DNA of 64,000 nucleotides from Myxococcales bacterium (GTDB taxonomy: Bacteria > Myxococcota_A > Bradymonadia > UBA7976 > UBA1532). Below the pieces are notes generated by a model. It had not been told where the DNA came from. It searched no databases and saw only the letters and a list, made by a program, of their open reading frames with translations. Positions 45,285 to 53,478 of this stretch are shown in pieces (the stretch's first letter is position 1; each line of letters begins with the position of its first letter). A program made the translations under genes and the position numbers. The DNA lies in assembly GCA_020633555.1 (NCBI GenBank), contig JACKDL010000011.1, forward strand, positions 62,001 through 126,000, written 5' to 3'.

Positions 45285-46094
45285 CTACTCGGCCCCGTCG
45301 GGCACGGTGAGCGTCAGGCGGATCTCGGCGCCCTGGTTCGGGGCGCAGGTGGTGCCCGTGGCATCGTCGGGTGCCCGCGGGGTGGCCACCACCACCATGT
45401 CCAGGCCCCCCGCCGGCACCTGGTCCGGGCGCAGCGGATCGGCCACGGCGTCCACCGTCAGGCGGTCATCGGCCGTCGCGTCGGTCAGCCGCACGGCGCT
45501 GGGGATACGCAGGGGCGCGGCGAAGGGGCAGGCCGTGGGCTGATCGTCGCTGCCCAGGCAGCACGCCGCCAGGGCCAGGCGCGTGCCCAGGCTGGGGCGC
45601 CCCACCGCCCGGGGCAGGTCGAAGCTCAGGTGGGCCACGCTCTGGCCGTCGGCCGGCAGCGCGGCGCGGCTCGTGCCGGCCACCACCTCGTCGGGGAGGG
45701 CCGGATCCACCGCCAGCCGGGTCACGGCCAGCACGCCGCCGACCTCGGCCTCCACCCGCAGATCGCCGGGGGTGCGGGGCAGGGCCAGGGGCACCTCCAG
45801 GGTGCGCAGATCGGCGCGGGGGCCGGCGGGGATGCGCACGGTGGTCTCGACGCCCTGGCCGTCGCCGGCGCGCCACGCGCCCGCGCTGGTTCGCAGGTGC
45901 ACGGCGACACCGGCGGTGGCGTCGCCGCTGAAGCTGAGCACCACCAGGGCCTCGCTGGCGCCGTCGGCCTCAGGCGCGGCGGCCTCGATGGTCAGGCCCA
46001 GCACCTCTTCGGGCACCAGGTCGCCCGGATCGGCATAGCAGCCGGTCAGGCCCAGGGCCGCCAGGATCAGGGCGGGCAGGCCAGACCGGCTCAC
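45285..46094 (-). CDS. lipoprotein of a three-gene envelope operon, Ig-like
   Basis: This 269-residue lipoprotein (lipobox AALGLTGC) is made of beta-rich, Ig-like sequence: ADGASEALVVLSFSGDATAGVAVHLRTSAG, ALPADGQSVAHLSFDLP and a C-terminal EIRLTLTVPDG. The A(D)GxSxAxVxLxF pattern recalls bacterial Ig-like (Big_1/invasin) domains. Two cysteines lie in a CCLGSDDQPTAC loop. It starts with GTG overlapping the previous stop (GTGA), so it is coupled to the small gene upstream. With the upstream barrel-like protein it may form an envelope complex. The specific function is unknown. Confidence 0.75.
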   Translation of the reverse strand: MSRSGLPALILAALGLTGCYADPGDLVPEEVLGLTIEAAAPEADGASEALVVLSFSGDATAGVAVHLRTSAGAWRAGDGQGVETTVRIPAGPRADLRTLEVPLALPRTPGDLRVEAEVGGVLAVTRLAVDPALPDEVVAGTSRAALPADGQSVAHLSFDLPRAVGRPSLGTRLALAACCLGSDDQPTACPFAAPLRIPSAVRLTDATADDRLTVDAVADPLRPDQVPAGGLDMVVVATPRAPDDATGTTCAPNQGAEIRLTLTVPDGAE

Positions 46095-46417
46095 GCGGGG
46101 GCCTCGCCGATCATCAGCCGCAGCCGGCGCTGCTGGCCGTTGGGCAGGGTGGCGAACAGCCGGCAGGCGGTGCCGGCGGGGCCGGTGAGCACCAGCGTGG
46201 CGGTGGCGTGGCCCTGGGCGTCGCCCACGGGCACGTCCACCAGGACGCTGCGGGGGCTCACGCTGCAGGCCTTGGGCTGGACCGACAGGCTGACGGGGCA
46301 GGGGCCCCCCTCCAGGTCGTCGTCCTCCACCACCACCTCGACCTCGAAGGGCTGGCCGCTGGCGATCCGCGTGTGGCCCGCCGGGCCGGTGAACCGGTCG
46401 ATGATGAACTCGCTCAC
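46091..46417 (-). CDS. small Ig-like protein without signal peptide, middle gene of operon
   Basis: This 108-residue all-beta protein runs MSEFIIDRFTGPAG, FEVEVVVEDDD, CPVSLSVQPKACSVSP and HATATLVLTGPAG. It looks like a single Ig-like or fibronectin-like domain with three cysteines, and has no signal peptide. It begins at a GTG one base after the stop of the upstream gene and ends by a GTGA overlap into the lipoprotein gene, so it is tightly coupled on both sides. Lack of a secretion signal between two exported partners is odd; it may be exported by another route or act in the cytoplasm. No family was recognised. Confidence 0.7.
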   Translation of the reverse strand: MSEFIIDRFTGPAGHTRIASGQPFEVEVVVEDDDLEGGPCPVSLSVQPKACSVSPRSVLVDVPVGDAQGHATATLVLTGPAGTACRLFATLPNGQQRRLRLMIGEAPA

Positions 46418-46418
46418 G

Positions 46419-47951
46419 TCACAACCCCTGGGCGCCGCTGTACTTCGACTTCAGCATCCCGGCCACGTCGATGTCGACGGACAGCCCCACGAAGGGCGCC
46501 ACCTTCAGGTCGCGGGCGTCCACGGTGGGGTCCGGATCCTCCTGGCGGTACAGCAGCCCGCCGGCGCTCGCCCGCAGGTAGTCGGTGAGCCGGAAGCCCG
46601 CGCCCACCAGCAGCGAGGTCTCGCCCAGGGCCGGCGAGACGCTGCCGGCGGTGTCCCGCGGGTCGTTCAGCGTCACGCCCAGCAGCACCGAGAAGCGCTT
46701 CAGGAAGCCGTCGTCGTCCGCCAGCGGCGTGTCCTTGTCGATGGGCACGAAGCTGAAGCTTGCGCCGAAGTAGGCCACCAGGCTGGCCTCGCTGCCGAAG
46801 AAGGGCACCGCCACGCCCACGTCGGCGCCGATGTACCAGGCCGCCCGCGCCGTGAAGGCGGGCACCTCGGTGTCGGCGCTGGCCGTGGCGGTCAGCGGGA
46901 ACCCGGCGGCCCACGCCCCGAAGGCGGCGAACACCGCCTCGCGGGTCTGGTGCAGCCCCTCGGCCGCCCGCTGTTCGGCCTCCAACGCCTCGGCGGCGCG
47001 GCGGGCGGCCACCCAGGCCTTCTGCAGGGCGACGCAGCCGCTGCGCCGGCTGGAGCAGCCGCTGGCCTCCCAGGCCGTCTCGCCGGCGGTGGCCGCGGCC
47101 CGCAGCGCCTGCGCCACCTCGCCCACCCCGGCGACCAGGGCGCCGTCCTCGGTGACGGCGGCGGTCGCGGGGTCCAGCAGCCCGGCGTTGCGGGCCAGGC
47201 CCAGCGCCCCTTGCAGTTCGGGGCGCACGGCGGCGGCCAGCCGCTGCGCTTCGGGCGCGTCGGCGGGCGCAGGGGCCTCGCGGCGCAGCTTGTCCAGGGC
47301 CGCGGCCCGCCGCTGCTGGGCCGCCCGCAGATCGTCGCCGTGCTGGGCGGCCTGCATGAACTGCGAGGTGTTGCCTTCGCCCTCGATCCAGGCGTTCAAG
47401 GCCTCCACCAGCGGGCGCTCGGGCGCCCCCTGGCACAGCCGGCGATCGGTGCAGCGCACCGGCACCCGCGCCCGCTCGCCCAGCGTCTGGCTCAGGGCGT
47501 CCAGCCGCTGAGCTCGCAGCTCGGGGGGCTCGGGCTCGGCGTAGCGCGCCAGCAGGTGGGCCAGCGCCTCGCGGATGGCGGTCTGTTCGGCGTCGGCCAC
47601 CGAGCGCAGGCCCTCCAGGGCCAGGCACCAGTCGGTGTTGATGGGCAGCCGGGGCAGCAGGAAGAGCACCGCCGGGGCGCCCTCGACCTCGGCCACCGGG
47701 CCGGCCCGCAGGCTGTGCACGCCCTTCGGCCGGGCGCTGCAGGTCGCCCCCTTGCGGGCGGGCCACACAGCGACGCGCTCGGGCTTGAACCCGGGGCTCT
47801 GCCGCACGGCGAGGCGAAACGGCGTGCCAGCGGGCAGCTCGCCCACCCACAGCGGGGCCTCGGGGGTCGGGGGCTGGATCAGGATCGTCGGCGGATCGGC
47901 GGCGAAGGCCGCGCTCGATAAGATCCACAGCGCCAGGAGGGGTCGGACCAC
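46419..47951 (-). CDS. exported protein with helical middle and barrel-like C-terminus, first gene of operon
   Basis: This 510-residue protein has a signal peptide (MVRPLLALWILSSAAFAADPP). The N-terminal part is beta-rich with four cysteines, the middle (about 190-340) is Ala/Glu/Arg-rich and helical, and the last 160 residues alternate aromatic and polar residues (WYIGADVGVAVPFFGSEASLVAYFGASFSF, ETSLLVGAGFRLTDYLRASAGGLLY). That suggests a small outer-membrane beta barrel or YARHG-like outer membrane domain. The GTG start has no Shine-Dalgarno; a TTGACC/GATGCT promoter pair ends 6 nt before it. The next two genes follow without gaps. The function is unknown. Confidence 0.75.
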   Translation of the reverse strand: MVRPLLALWILSSAAFAADPPTILIQPPTPEAPLWVGELPAGTPFRLAVRQSPGFKPERVAVWPARKGATCSARPKGVHSLRAGPVAEVEGAPAVLFLLPRLPINTDWCLALEGLRSVADAEQTAIREALAHLLARYAEPEPPELRAQRLDALSQTLGERARVPVRCTDRRLCQGAPERPLVEALNAWIEGEGNTSQFMQAAQHGDDLRAAQQRRAAALDKLRREAPAPADAPEAQRLAAAVRPELQGALGLARNAGLLDPATAAVTEDGALVAGVGEVAQALRAAATAGETAWEASGCSSRRSGCVALQKAWVAARRAAEALEAEQRAAEGLHQTREAVFAAFGAWAAGFPLTATASADTEVPAFTARAAWYIGADVGVAVPFFGSEASLVAYFGASFSFVPIDKDTPLADDDGFLKRFSVLLGVTLNDPRDTAGSVSPALGETSLLVGAGFRLTDYLRASAGGLLYRQEDPDPTVDARDLKVAPFVGLSVDIDVAGMLKSKYSGAQGL

Positions 47952-47957
47952 GGGGCG

Positions 47958-47986
47958 AGCATCGAAGGCCCCACGGATCCGGTCAA
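47958..47986 (-). promoter_or_regulatory. leaderless promoter of the three-gene envelope operon
   Basis: On the minus strand TTGACC (47986-47981) and GATGCT (47963-47958) are 17 bp apart, and CGCCCC then leads straight into the GTG start at 47951. The -35 matches the sigma-70 consensus in five of six positions. With 6 nt between the -10 box and the start codon, transcription would begin at or beside the codon. Confidence 0.6.
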
Positions 47987-48008
47987 GAAAACGCCCTGAG
48001 CCCGCGGG

Positions 48009-49280
48009 CTAGCGCCAGCGGAAGGTGCGCACCCCAATGGCGCCGAGCACAACGCCGAAGCCGGCCAGCACGGCGGCGGCCGTGAGGCCGTCGGCCAGGG
48101 GCAGGCCGCGCCAGGTCATGGCGGCCAGGCCGTCGGTGGCCCAGCGGGTGGGGATCAGCAGCGAGATGTGGTCCAGCCAGTCGGGCATGAGGAACGATGG
48201 CAGCCACGCGCCGCCCAGGAAGCTCATGACCAGCACCGCGAAGGTGCCCAGGCCGTCGATCTGCCGGGCGGTGCGGCCCACGCCGGCCAGCAGCAGGGCG
48301 AAGCCGCCCACGTACACCGCCTGGCCCAGGTGCACGGCCACGAAGCCCAACCACGAGCCCCGCACCTGGATGTCGAACACCAGCATGCCGGCCAGGTAGA
48401 CGGCCGCCGAGATGATCAGCGCGATGACCGCGGCGCCCACCCCCACGCCCACCAGCAGGGTGCCGGGGGCCACGGGCGCCATCTGCAGGCGCACCAGGCT
48501 GCCTTGCTCGCGCTCCTCCACCAGGCCCTTGCCGGCGGCCAGGCTGCCGAACATGAGGAACATGCACAGCATGCCGGCGAAGGTGTGGGCGTAGCTGTTG
48601 TAGTCCGACGGGCCGCCCGAGCCCGCCACGTCCTCGGTGGTGACCTTCAGGGGGAGCTGCAGGCCCTGGCCGTCGCCGGTGCCCTGGATGAGATCGGGGG
48701 CGTCGCGCACCAGGGTGTCGGCGCTGTCCAGGAAGGCCCGGAACTCGGGCCGAACGCTGGGGGCCGCCTTGGTGAGCAGCCGGGCCCCGGTGAGGGCCGT
48801 GGCGAGCTGCTTGGGATCGGCCATGGCCTTGCCCAGCCGGGTGAACAGGGCCTGCTGGATCTTCCCCCCGGCGAAGCCGGCCTCGAAGGTGTGGCTGGGG
48901 TCCTGCAGCAGCGTGACCTGAATGTGCTCGCCCGTGAACAGCCCCGTGAGGCTCAGCGCGTCACCCACGCCCTTGGGCAGCAGCAGGGCGGCGGGGGCGT
49001 CGCCGGCGGCGACCTTGCGGCGCGCCTCGGCCTCGCTCACCCGCGTCACCGTGATCATCGAGTCGGCGTCCAGATCGGCGATCAGGCCGGCGACGGCGGG
49101 GTGGTCCTCGGCGGTGACCACCAGCAGATCCATGGTGGCCGCGCCCTCCTTGGGGGCGAACAGCATGCCCACCAGGCCCGCCAACAACACCGGGATGAGG
49201 ATCGTGAGCAGCGCGCCCTGCCGGTCGGCCCAGAAGACCGCCAGCTCCTTGCGCACCACCTGCAGCAGGCCGTCGATCAC
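48009..49280 (-). CDS. ABC-2 type exporter permease
   Basis: This 423-residue permease begins MIDGLLQVVRKELAVFWADRQGALLTILIPVLLAGLVG, an N-terminal helix followed by a large extracytoplasmic domain (about 45-210), then five more hydrophobic segments (FAGMLCMFLMFGSLAAG, LLVGVGVGAAVIALIISAAVYLAG, VYVGGFALLLAGVG, FAVLVMSFLGGAWLPSFL and the last helix). The layout is that of ABC2_membrane_3/YhiP-like exporters. The E-E-R-E-Q-G-S-L-V-R-L motif between segments is typical of the coupling helix. Its GTG start overlaps the ATPase stop by GTGA. The substrate cannot be told; drug, lipid or surface polymer export is usual for the family. Confidence 0.88.
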   Translation of the reverse strand: MIDGLLQVVRKELAVFWADRQGALLTILIPVLLAGLVGMLFAPKEGAATMDLLVVTAEDHPAVAGLIADLDADSMITVTRVSEAEARRKVAAGDAPAALLLPKGVGDALSLTGLFTGEHIQVTLLQDPSHTFEAGFAGGKIQQALFTRLGKAMADPKQLATALTGARLLTKAAPSVRPEFRAFLDSADTLVRDAPDLIQGTGDGQGLQLPLKVTTEDVAGSGGPSDYNSYAHTFAGMLCMFLMFGSLAAGKGLVEEREQGSLVRLQMAPVAPGTLLVGVGVGAAVIALIISAAVYLAGMLVFDIQVRGSWLGFVAVHLGQAVYVGGFALLLAGVGRTARQIDGLGTFAVLVMSFLGGAWLPSFLMPDWLDHISLLIPTRWATDGLAAMTWRGLPLADGLTAAAVLAGFGVVLGAIGVRTFRWR

Positions 49281-50137
49281 GGGGCCCCCTCGCCGGCACC
49301 CGTGTCCGCCTCGCCGTCGCGCAGGCCGCGGCCGGTCAGGTCCAGGAACACCTGCTCCAGGGTGCGCGGCGCCTGCACCACCTGCGGCGCGAAGGCCGCC
49401 AGGGCCTCGGCCACCTGGGCGGCGCTGGCGTGGGCGGTGACGTGGAAGCGCGTGGTGTCGCCGCCGTCGAGCAGGGCGTCCAGCCGATCGTGGGCGACGA
49501 CGCGCCCCCGATCCACGATGGCCACCCGGTCGCACAGGGCCTCCACCTCCTCCATGTAGTGGGTGGTGTAGATCACCGTGCGCCCCTCGGCGTGCAGGCC
49601 GCGGATGGTCTCGAACAGGTGGTTGCGCGACTGTGGATCCACCCCGGTGGTGGGCTCGTCGCAGATGATGACGGGCGGGTCGTGCAGCAGCCCGCAGGCC
49701 AGGTTCAGCCGGCGCTTCATGCCGCCGGACAGCGTCTCGACCTTGGCGTCAGCCTTGGCGTCGAGCTGGGCCAACGCGAGCGCCCAGGCGCGGCGGTCGC
49801 GGGCCCGCTGACCCTTCAGGCCCATCAGGCCGCAGAAGAAGTCCACGTTCTGCCGGACGGTGAGGGTGGGGTACAGCGCGAGCTGCTGGGGCACCAGACC
49901 CACCCGGGCGCGCACCCCGCGGGCGTCGGCGGTGACGTCCAGGCCGTCCACCCGCACCTGTCCGGCGGTGGGCTGCAGCAGCCCGCAGATGGCGTTGATG
50001 GTGGTGGTCTTGCCGGCGCCGTTGGGTCCCAGCAGGCCCAGCAGGGCCCCCTTGGGCACGCTCAAGCTCAGCCCGTCCACGGCGACGAAGTCGCCGTAGC
50101 GCACCTGCAGGTCCCGGATCTCGACCATGGCGTCCAT
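49277..50137 (-). CDS. ABC transporter ATP-binding protein
   Basis: This is the ATPase partner of the permease that follows. Walker A GPNGAGKTTT, Q-loop VPQQLALYPTLTV, signature LSGGMKRRL, Walker B VIICDEPTTGVD and the switch His in YTTHYMEEVE are all intact. At 286 residues it belongs to the DrrA/CcmA-like group of ABC-2 exporters, with a short C-terminal extension. Two in-frame starts are possible: 50137 (MDAMVEIRD) and 50128; the first is listed. No clear Shine-Dalgarno is present. It is followed by a GTGA overlap with the permease gene, so one complex is made from one mRNA. Confidence 0.92.
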   Translation of the reverse strand: MDAMVEIRDLQVRYGDFVAVDGLSLSVPKGALLGLLGPNGAGKTTTINAICGLLQPTAGQVRVDGLDVTADARGVRARVGLVPQQLALYPTLTVRQNVDFFCGLMGLKGQRARDRRAWALALAQLDAKADAKVETLSGGMKRRLNLACGLLHDPPVIICDEPTTGVDPQSRNHLFETIRGLHAEGRTVIYTTHYMEEVEALCDRVAIVDRGRVVAHDRLDALLDGGDTTRFHVTAHASAAQVAEALAAFAPQVVQAPRTLEQVFLDLTGRGLRDGEADTGAGEGAP

Positions 50138-50208
50138 GGTCGACCGTGTCGCACGCCGGACGGCGCCGCGCAACCGGGCCGCGGGGCAGCCGGGCACAGG
50201 CGGGGGGC

Positions 50209-50823
50209 TTACTTCACCTCGACGGTGATGGTCTGGCTCATCTTGGGGCCGTAGCTCATGTGCGCACCGTCGGCGAACTGCATGGTCAGCGTGTGCTTGC
50301 CGGGGGTCAGCTCCAGCTCGGTCTCGGTCTGGCCGCCGCCGAAGTGAATGTGCTTGTCGTCCTTGGGCACCACCTGGCCCTGGGCCACGCCCTCGCCGTC
50401 GATGATGATGTGGTGGTGGCCACGGGTGTTGTCCTTCAGGGCCTCGCCGGCCTTGGTGACGGTGACGCCCTCGACCCCGAAGACCACCTTCACCTTCGTA
50501 CCCACGGTGGCGCCATCGGCAGGCTCCACGAAGAACACCTTGGCCCCCTCGGGGGCGCCCATCGCGGCCGCGGTGGGGCCGTCGCCGATGGCCCCGTGGC
50601 CGTGGCCGGCGTGGTCGTGGCCGGCGTGGGCGTCGCTGGCGGCCGCGCTGGCGGGGGCCGCGGACTCGGGGGCTGCGGACGCGGGGGCCGCGCTGGCGGC
50701 CTGGCTGGCGGCCGCCTTGCTCGCGGGCGCGGCGCCGCCGGCGGCGGGGGCGTCCTTCTTCTCGCAGGCGTTCAGGGCCAGGGCGGCCAGCGCGACGGCG
50801 GCCAGGTGGGTCAAGCGAACCAT
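50209..50823 (-). CDS. DUF4399 lipoprotein with His-rich linker
   Basis: The lipobox ALALNAC gives a membrane-anchored protein of 204 residues. A linker of Ala/Ser/Pro repeats is followed by the His-rich segment HAGHDHAGHGHG, which could bind a metal. The C-terminal half is a DUF4399-like domain: KVFFVEPADGATVGTKVKVVFGVEGV, then GHHHIIIDGEG, KHIHFGGGQTE and PGKHTLTMQFADGAHMSYGPKMS. DUF4399 is described in exported proteins of unknown role. Clustered His in both linker and domain suggest metal handling. GAGGA precedes the ATG. It lies between the sigma-54 activator gene and the ABC exporter, all on the minus strand. Confidence 0.85.
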   Translation of the reverse strand: MVRLTHLAAVALAALALNACEKKDAPAAGGAAPASKAAASQAASAAPASAAPESAAPASAAASDAHAGHDHAGHGHGAIGDGPTAAAMGAPEGAKVFFVEPADGATVGTKVKVVFGVEGVTVTKAGEALKDNTRGHHHIIIDGEGVAQGQVVPKDDKHIHFGGGQTETELELTPGKHTLTMQFADGAHMSYGPKMSQTITVEVK

Positions 50824-50908
50824 GTGATCCTCGTCAGGTGCTCTCGTGGGGCCCACGGCGGGGCGTGGGCGGCGAACAGATGTTCCCCGCGCCCGAGACG
50901 TCGCCGCC

Positions 50909-52447
50909 TCAGCGCAGGCCGTGCTTCTTCAGCTTGCTCTGCAAGGTGGTGGGCTTCAACCCCAGCAACGCGGCGGCGCCCCCGTCGCCGTAGATCTGGT
51001 CGCCCGTGCGCGTCAGCGCGGCCTGCAGGTGGCGCACCTCGTTCTCGGCGAAGGTGGGGAAGGGGCCGTCGGCTTCCGGCGCCCCCGTCGGCCGGGGGGC
51101 GGGCCGGGCGGGCGCGGGGGCCAGGCCCAGATCGGCCGCCGAGATCCGCCCTGCGGCCCGCACGATGGTGGCCCGCTCCACGGCGTTGCGCAGCTCGCGT
51201 ACGTTGCCGGGCCAGCGGTGGCCCGCCAGCGCGTCCAGCGCGCCCGCCGACAGGCTCCAGGGCCCGCGGCCGCCCTTCGCCAGCGCGTCCAGGAACACCT
51301 TGGCCAGATCCACCGCGTCCTCGGGCCGGTCGCGCAGGGCGGGCAGGCTCAGCGGGAACACCGCCAGCCGGTAGTACAGGTCCTCGCGGAAGCGGCCCTG
51401 TTGCACCGCCTTCAGCAGCTCCACGTGGCTGGCGGCCACCACCCGCACGTCCACGCGCACCGAGCGGTCGCTGCCCACGGGCTCGAAGGTGCCCGACTGC
51501 AGGGCCCGCAGCAGCTTGGCCTGGGCCTCCAGGGGCATGTCGCCCACCTCGTCCAGCAGCAGCGTGCCGCCGTTGGCCGCGCGGAAGCGGCCCTCGCGGT
51601 CGCGGGTGGCGCCGCTGAATGCGCCCTTCACGTGGCCGAACAGCTCGCTCTCCACCAGCTCGGCGGGGATGGCGGCGCAGTTCAACTTGATGAAGGGCCG
51701 CTCGGCCCGGGGGCTCCAGGCGTGCACCGCCTGCGCCAGCACCTCCTTGCCCGTGCCCGTCTCGCCCTGGATCAGCACCGGGGTGTCGGTGCGGGCCACC
51801 AGCTTCGCCAGGCGCACCACCTCGGCCATGGCGGGGGCGCGGCTGGCCTCCAGCGAGCGCACCGCGTCGTCGGTGCCCCGCTCGCCCTCCAGCAGGCGGC
51901 TGCGGGCCTCGGCCTGGTGGCGCAGGCGGTCCAGCAGGGCGGTCTGCTCCGCGAACAGCAGGGCGATGCTCACCACCTGGCCGTACACGCCCGCCAGCGC
52001 CACCGACTGGTCGGGGTAGATGCCGCAGGTGCTGCGGTCGAAGGTCATCATGCCCAGGCTTCGGTCGCCGGCGAAGAGCGGCACCACCATGCAGCTATGG
52101 CCCGCCGGCAGGTCCAGCAGCCCGTCGTAGGGATCCCCCTCGTCGCCGGTGTGCTGCTCCTCGTCCAGGGCGATGGGCCGCCGCAGCTCAAGGGCGCGCT
52201 GGATGGTGGGGAAGCGCGCCAGCTCCAGGACGTGCCGACGCACCCGCCCGTCGGCCAGGGGGCCGTCGGCGGCGCGGACCCGTAGGCGGGCCTCGGGCTC
52301 CAGCGTGTACACGGCGGCCAGGTCGTACGGCACCAGATCCCGGATCGCCCGCAGGGCGCGCTGCAGCAGCTCGGCCAGGGCGTCGGGCTGGGCGGCCAGC
52401 CGGGTCAGCGCGTCCAGATCCCGCGTCAGGTCGATCAGATCGGGCAT
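50909..52447 (-). CDS. sigma-54-dependent transcriptional activator with GAF domain
   Basis: This 512-residue activator has an N-terminal GAF sensor domain (about 10-165), an AAA+ domain with Walker A GETGTGKE near 226, the sigma-54 contact loop GAFSGA near 273 (Ser for the usual Thr), Walker B GGTLLLDEVGD near 294 and R-finger region FREDLYYRL. A C-terminal Fis-type helix-turn-helix AALLGLKPTTLQSKLKKHGL lies near 490. The order resembles NorR and other GAF activators that sense a small molecule. The start MPDLIDLTRD at 52447 is chosen over upstream codons that give unrelated sequence. A quinone-reductase-like gene diverges from it across 89 bp that hold an inverted repeat, its likely target or own operator. 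Confidence 0.92.
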   Translation of the reverse strand: MPDLIDLTRDLDALTRLAAQPDALAELLQRALRAIRDLVPYDLAAVYTLEPEARLRVRAADGPLADGRVRRHVLELARFPTIQRALELRRPIALDEEQHTGDEGDPYDGLLDLPAGHSCMVVPLFAGDRSLGMMTFDRSTCGIYPDQSVALAGVYGQVVSIALLFAEQTALLDRLRHQAEARSRLLEGERGTDDAVRSLEASRAPAMAEVVRLAKLVARTDTPVLIQGETGTGKEVLAQAVHAWSPRAERPFIKLNCAAIPAELVESELFGHVKGAFSGATRDREGRFRAANGGTLLLDEVGDMPLEAQAKLLRALQSGTFEPVGSDRSVRVDVRVVAASHVELLKAVQQGRFREDLYYRLAVFPLSLPALRDRPEDAVDLAKVFLDALAKGGRGPWSLSAGALDALAGHRWPGNVRELRNAVERATIVRAAGRISAADLGLAPAPARPAPRPTGAPEADGPFPTFAENEVRHLQAALTRTGDQIYGDGGAAALLGLKPTTLQSKLKKHGLR

Positions 52448-52483
52448 GATGGCCTCGGTACCAGGGGACGCGGCTGAGATGCC

Positions 52484-52501
52484 CCACCGGCATTTCGGTG
52501 G
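52484..52501. promoter_or_regulatory. inverted repeat between activator and oxidoreductase genes
   Basis: CCACCG-GCATTT-CGGTGG is a perfect dyad with 6-bp arms and a 6-bp spacer, located 36-53 bp before the oxidoreductase ATG and 37-54 bp before the activator ATG. It is a plausible binding site for the Fis-type activator. No convincing sigma-54 -24/-12 pair was found beside it. Confidence 0.5.
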
Positions 52502-52536
52502 CAAGGCCCAACGAGAAACCGGTGAAGGAGGCCCCG

Positions 52537-53478
52537 ATGCGTCGGGTGGAGTTCCACCGCTACGGCCCGCCCGAGGTGCTGTCGCTGGCCGATGTGCCGG
52601 CGCCCCGACCGCGCCGAGGGCAGGTGCGGGTGGCGGTGCACGCCGCGGGCTGCAACCCCAAGGACGTCATGGTCCGGAAGGGCCGCTTCAAGGCCTTCGT
52701 GGGGCCGCGGTGGCCCAAGACCCTGGGCCACGACGTCGCGGGCGTGGTGGACGCGGTGGGCCCGGGGGTGCAGGGCCTGGCGGTGGGGCAGCCGGTGTTC
52801 GGCATGATCCAGGCCTGGCGCGCCGGCGGCTATGCGGAACAGGCGGTGCTGCCCGCCGATCAGGTGGCGCCGCTGCCGCCCGGGCTGAGCTTCACCGACG
52901 CGGCGGCCGTCCCCCTGGCGGCGCTGACGGCCTTGCAGGCGCTGCGGGATCTCATCGGCCTGCGGCCCGGCGACCGGGTGGGGCTGCACGGGGCCAGCGG
53001 CGGGGTGGGGGTGTTCGCCGTGCAGCTCGCCAAGGCGCTGGGGGCGCATGTCACCGCCACCAGCAGCGCGGCCAACCACGACCTGCTGCGCGCGTTGGGC
53101 GCCGACGTGACGCTGGACTACCGCGCCGCCGACCTGTTCGACCACGGCCCCTTCGACGGGGTGTTCGACATCTTCGGCAACCGCCGCTTTGGCGACGCCT
53201 GCCGGGCCCTTCGGCGGCGGGGCGTGTACGTGAACACCGTGCCCGAGCCTCGGATCATCGGGCAGCACCTGCGCACCCGTTTCGCAGGCGGGCAGACGGC
53301 GCGGCTGGTGGTGGTGAAGAGCCGAGGGGCCGATCTGCGCCACCTGGCGGCCCTGGTGGCCGCGGGCCAGCTACGGGCGGTCGTCGACGCCGTGTTGCCC
53401 CTCGACAAGGCGGCCGAGGCTCACCGGCGGCTGGAGACCAAGCGGACGCGGGGCAAGCTGGTGCTCCAGGTGCGCTGA
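52537..53478 (+). CDS. NAD(P)H quinone oxidoreductase-like zinc-independent MDR protein
   Basis: This medium-chain dehydrogenase/reductase family member of 313 residues has an N-terminal GroES-like fold (VEFHRYGPPEVLSLADVPAPRP, TLGHDVAGVVDAVGPGV), a cofactor-binding GASGGVGVFAVQLAKALGA and a C-terminal closing segment KLVLQVR. No zinc-binding cysteines are present, so it is of the quinone reductase or enoyl reductase type using NADPH. The ATG at 52537 has an ideal AAGGAGG 7 nt upstream; earlier in-frame codons precede it without one. It is divergent from a GAF/sigma-54 activator that may control it. The 3' end overlaps the convergent glycosyltransferase gene by 108 bp. Confidence 0.88.
   Translation: MRRVEFHRYGPPEVLSLADVPAPRPRRGQVRVAVHAAGCNPKDVMVRKGRFKAFVGPRWPKTLGHDVAGVVDAVGPGVQGLAVGQPVFGMIQAWRAGGYAEQAVLPADQVAPLPPGLSFTDAAAVPLAALTALQALRDLIGLRPGDRVGLHGASGGVGVFAVQLAKALGAHVTATSSAANHDLLRALGADVTLDYRAADLFDHGPFDGVFDIFGNRRFGDACRALRRRGVYVNTVPEPRIIGQHLRTRFAGGQTARLVVVKSRGADLRHLAALVAAGQLRAVVDAVLPLDKAAEAHRRLETKRTRGKLVLQVR

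Noticed and set aside
52448..52536. Sigma-54 promoter (GG-N10-GC) for the oxidoreductase
   Set aside because: Neither strand has the -24/-12 pair at the right spacing.
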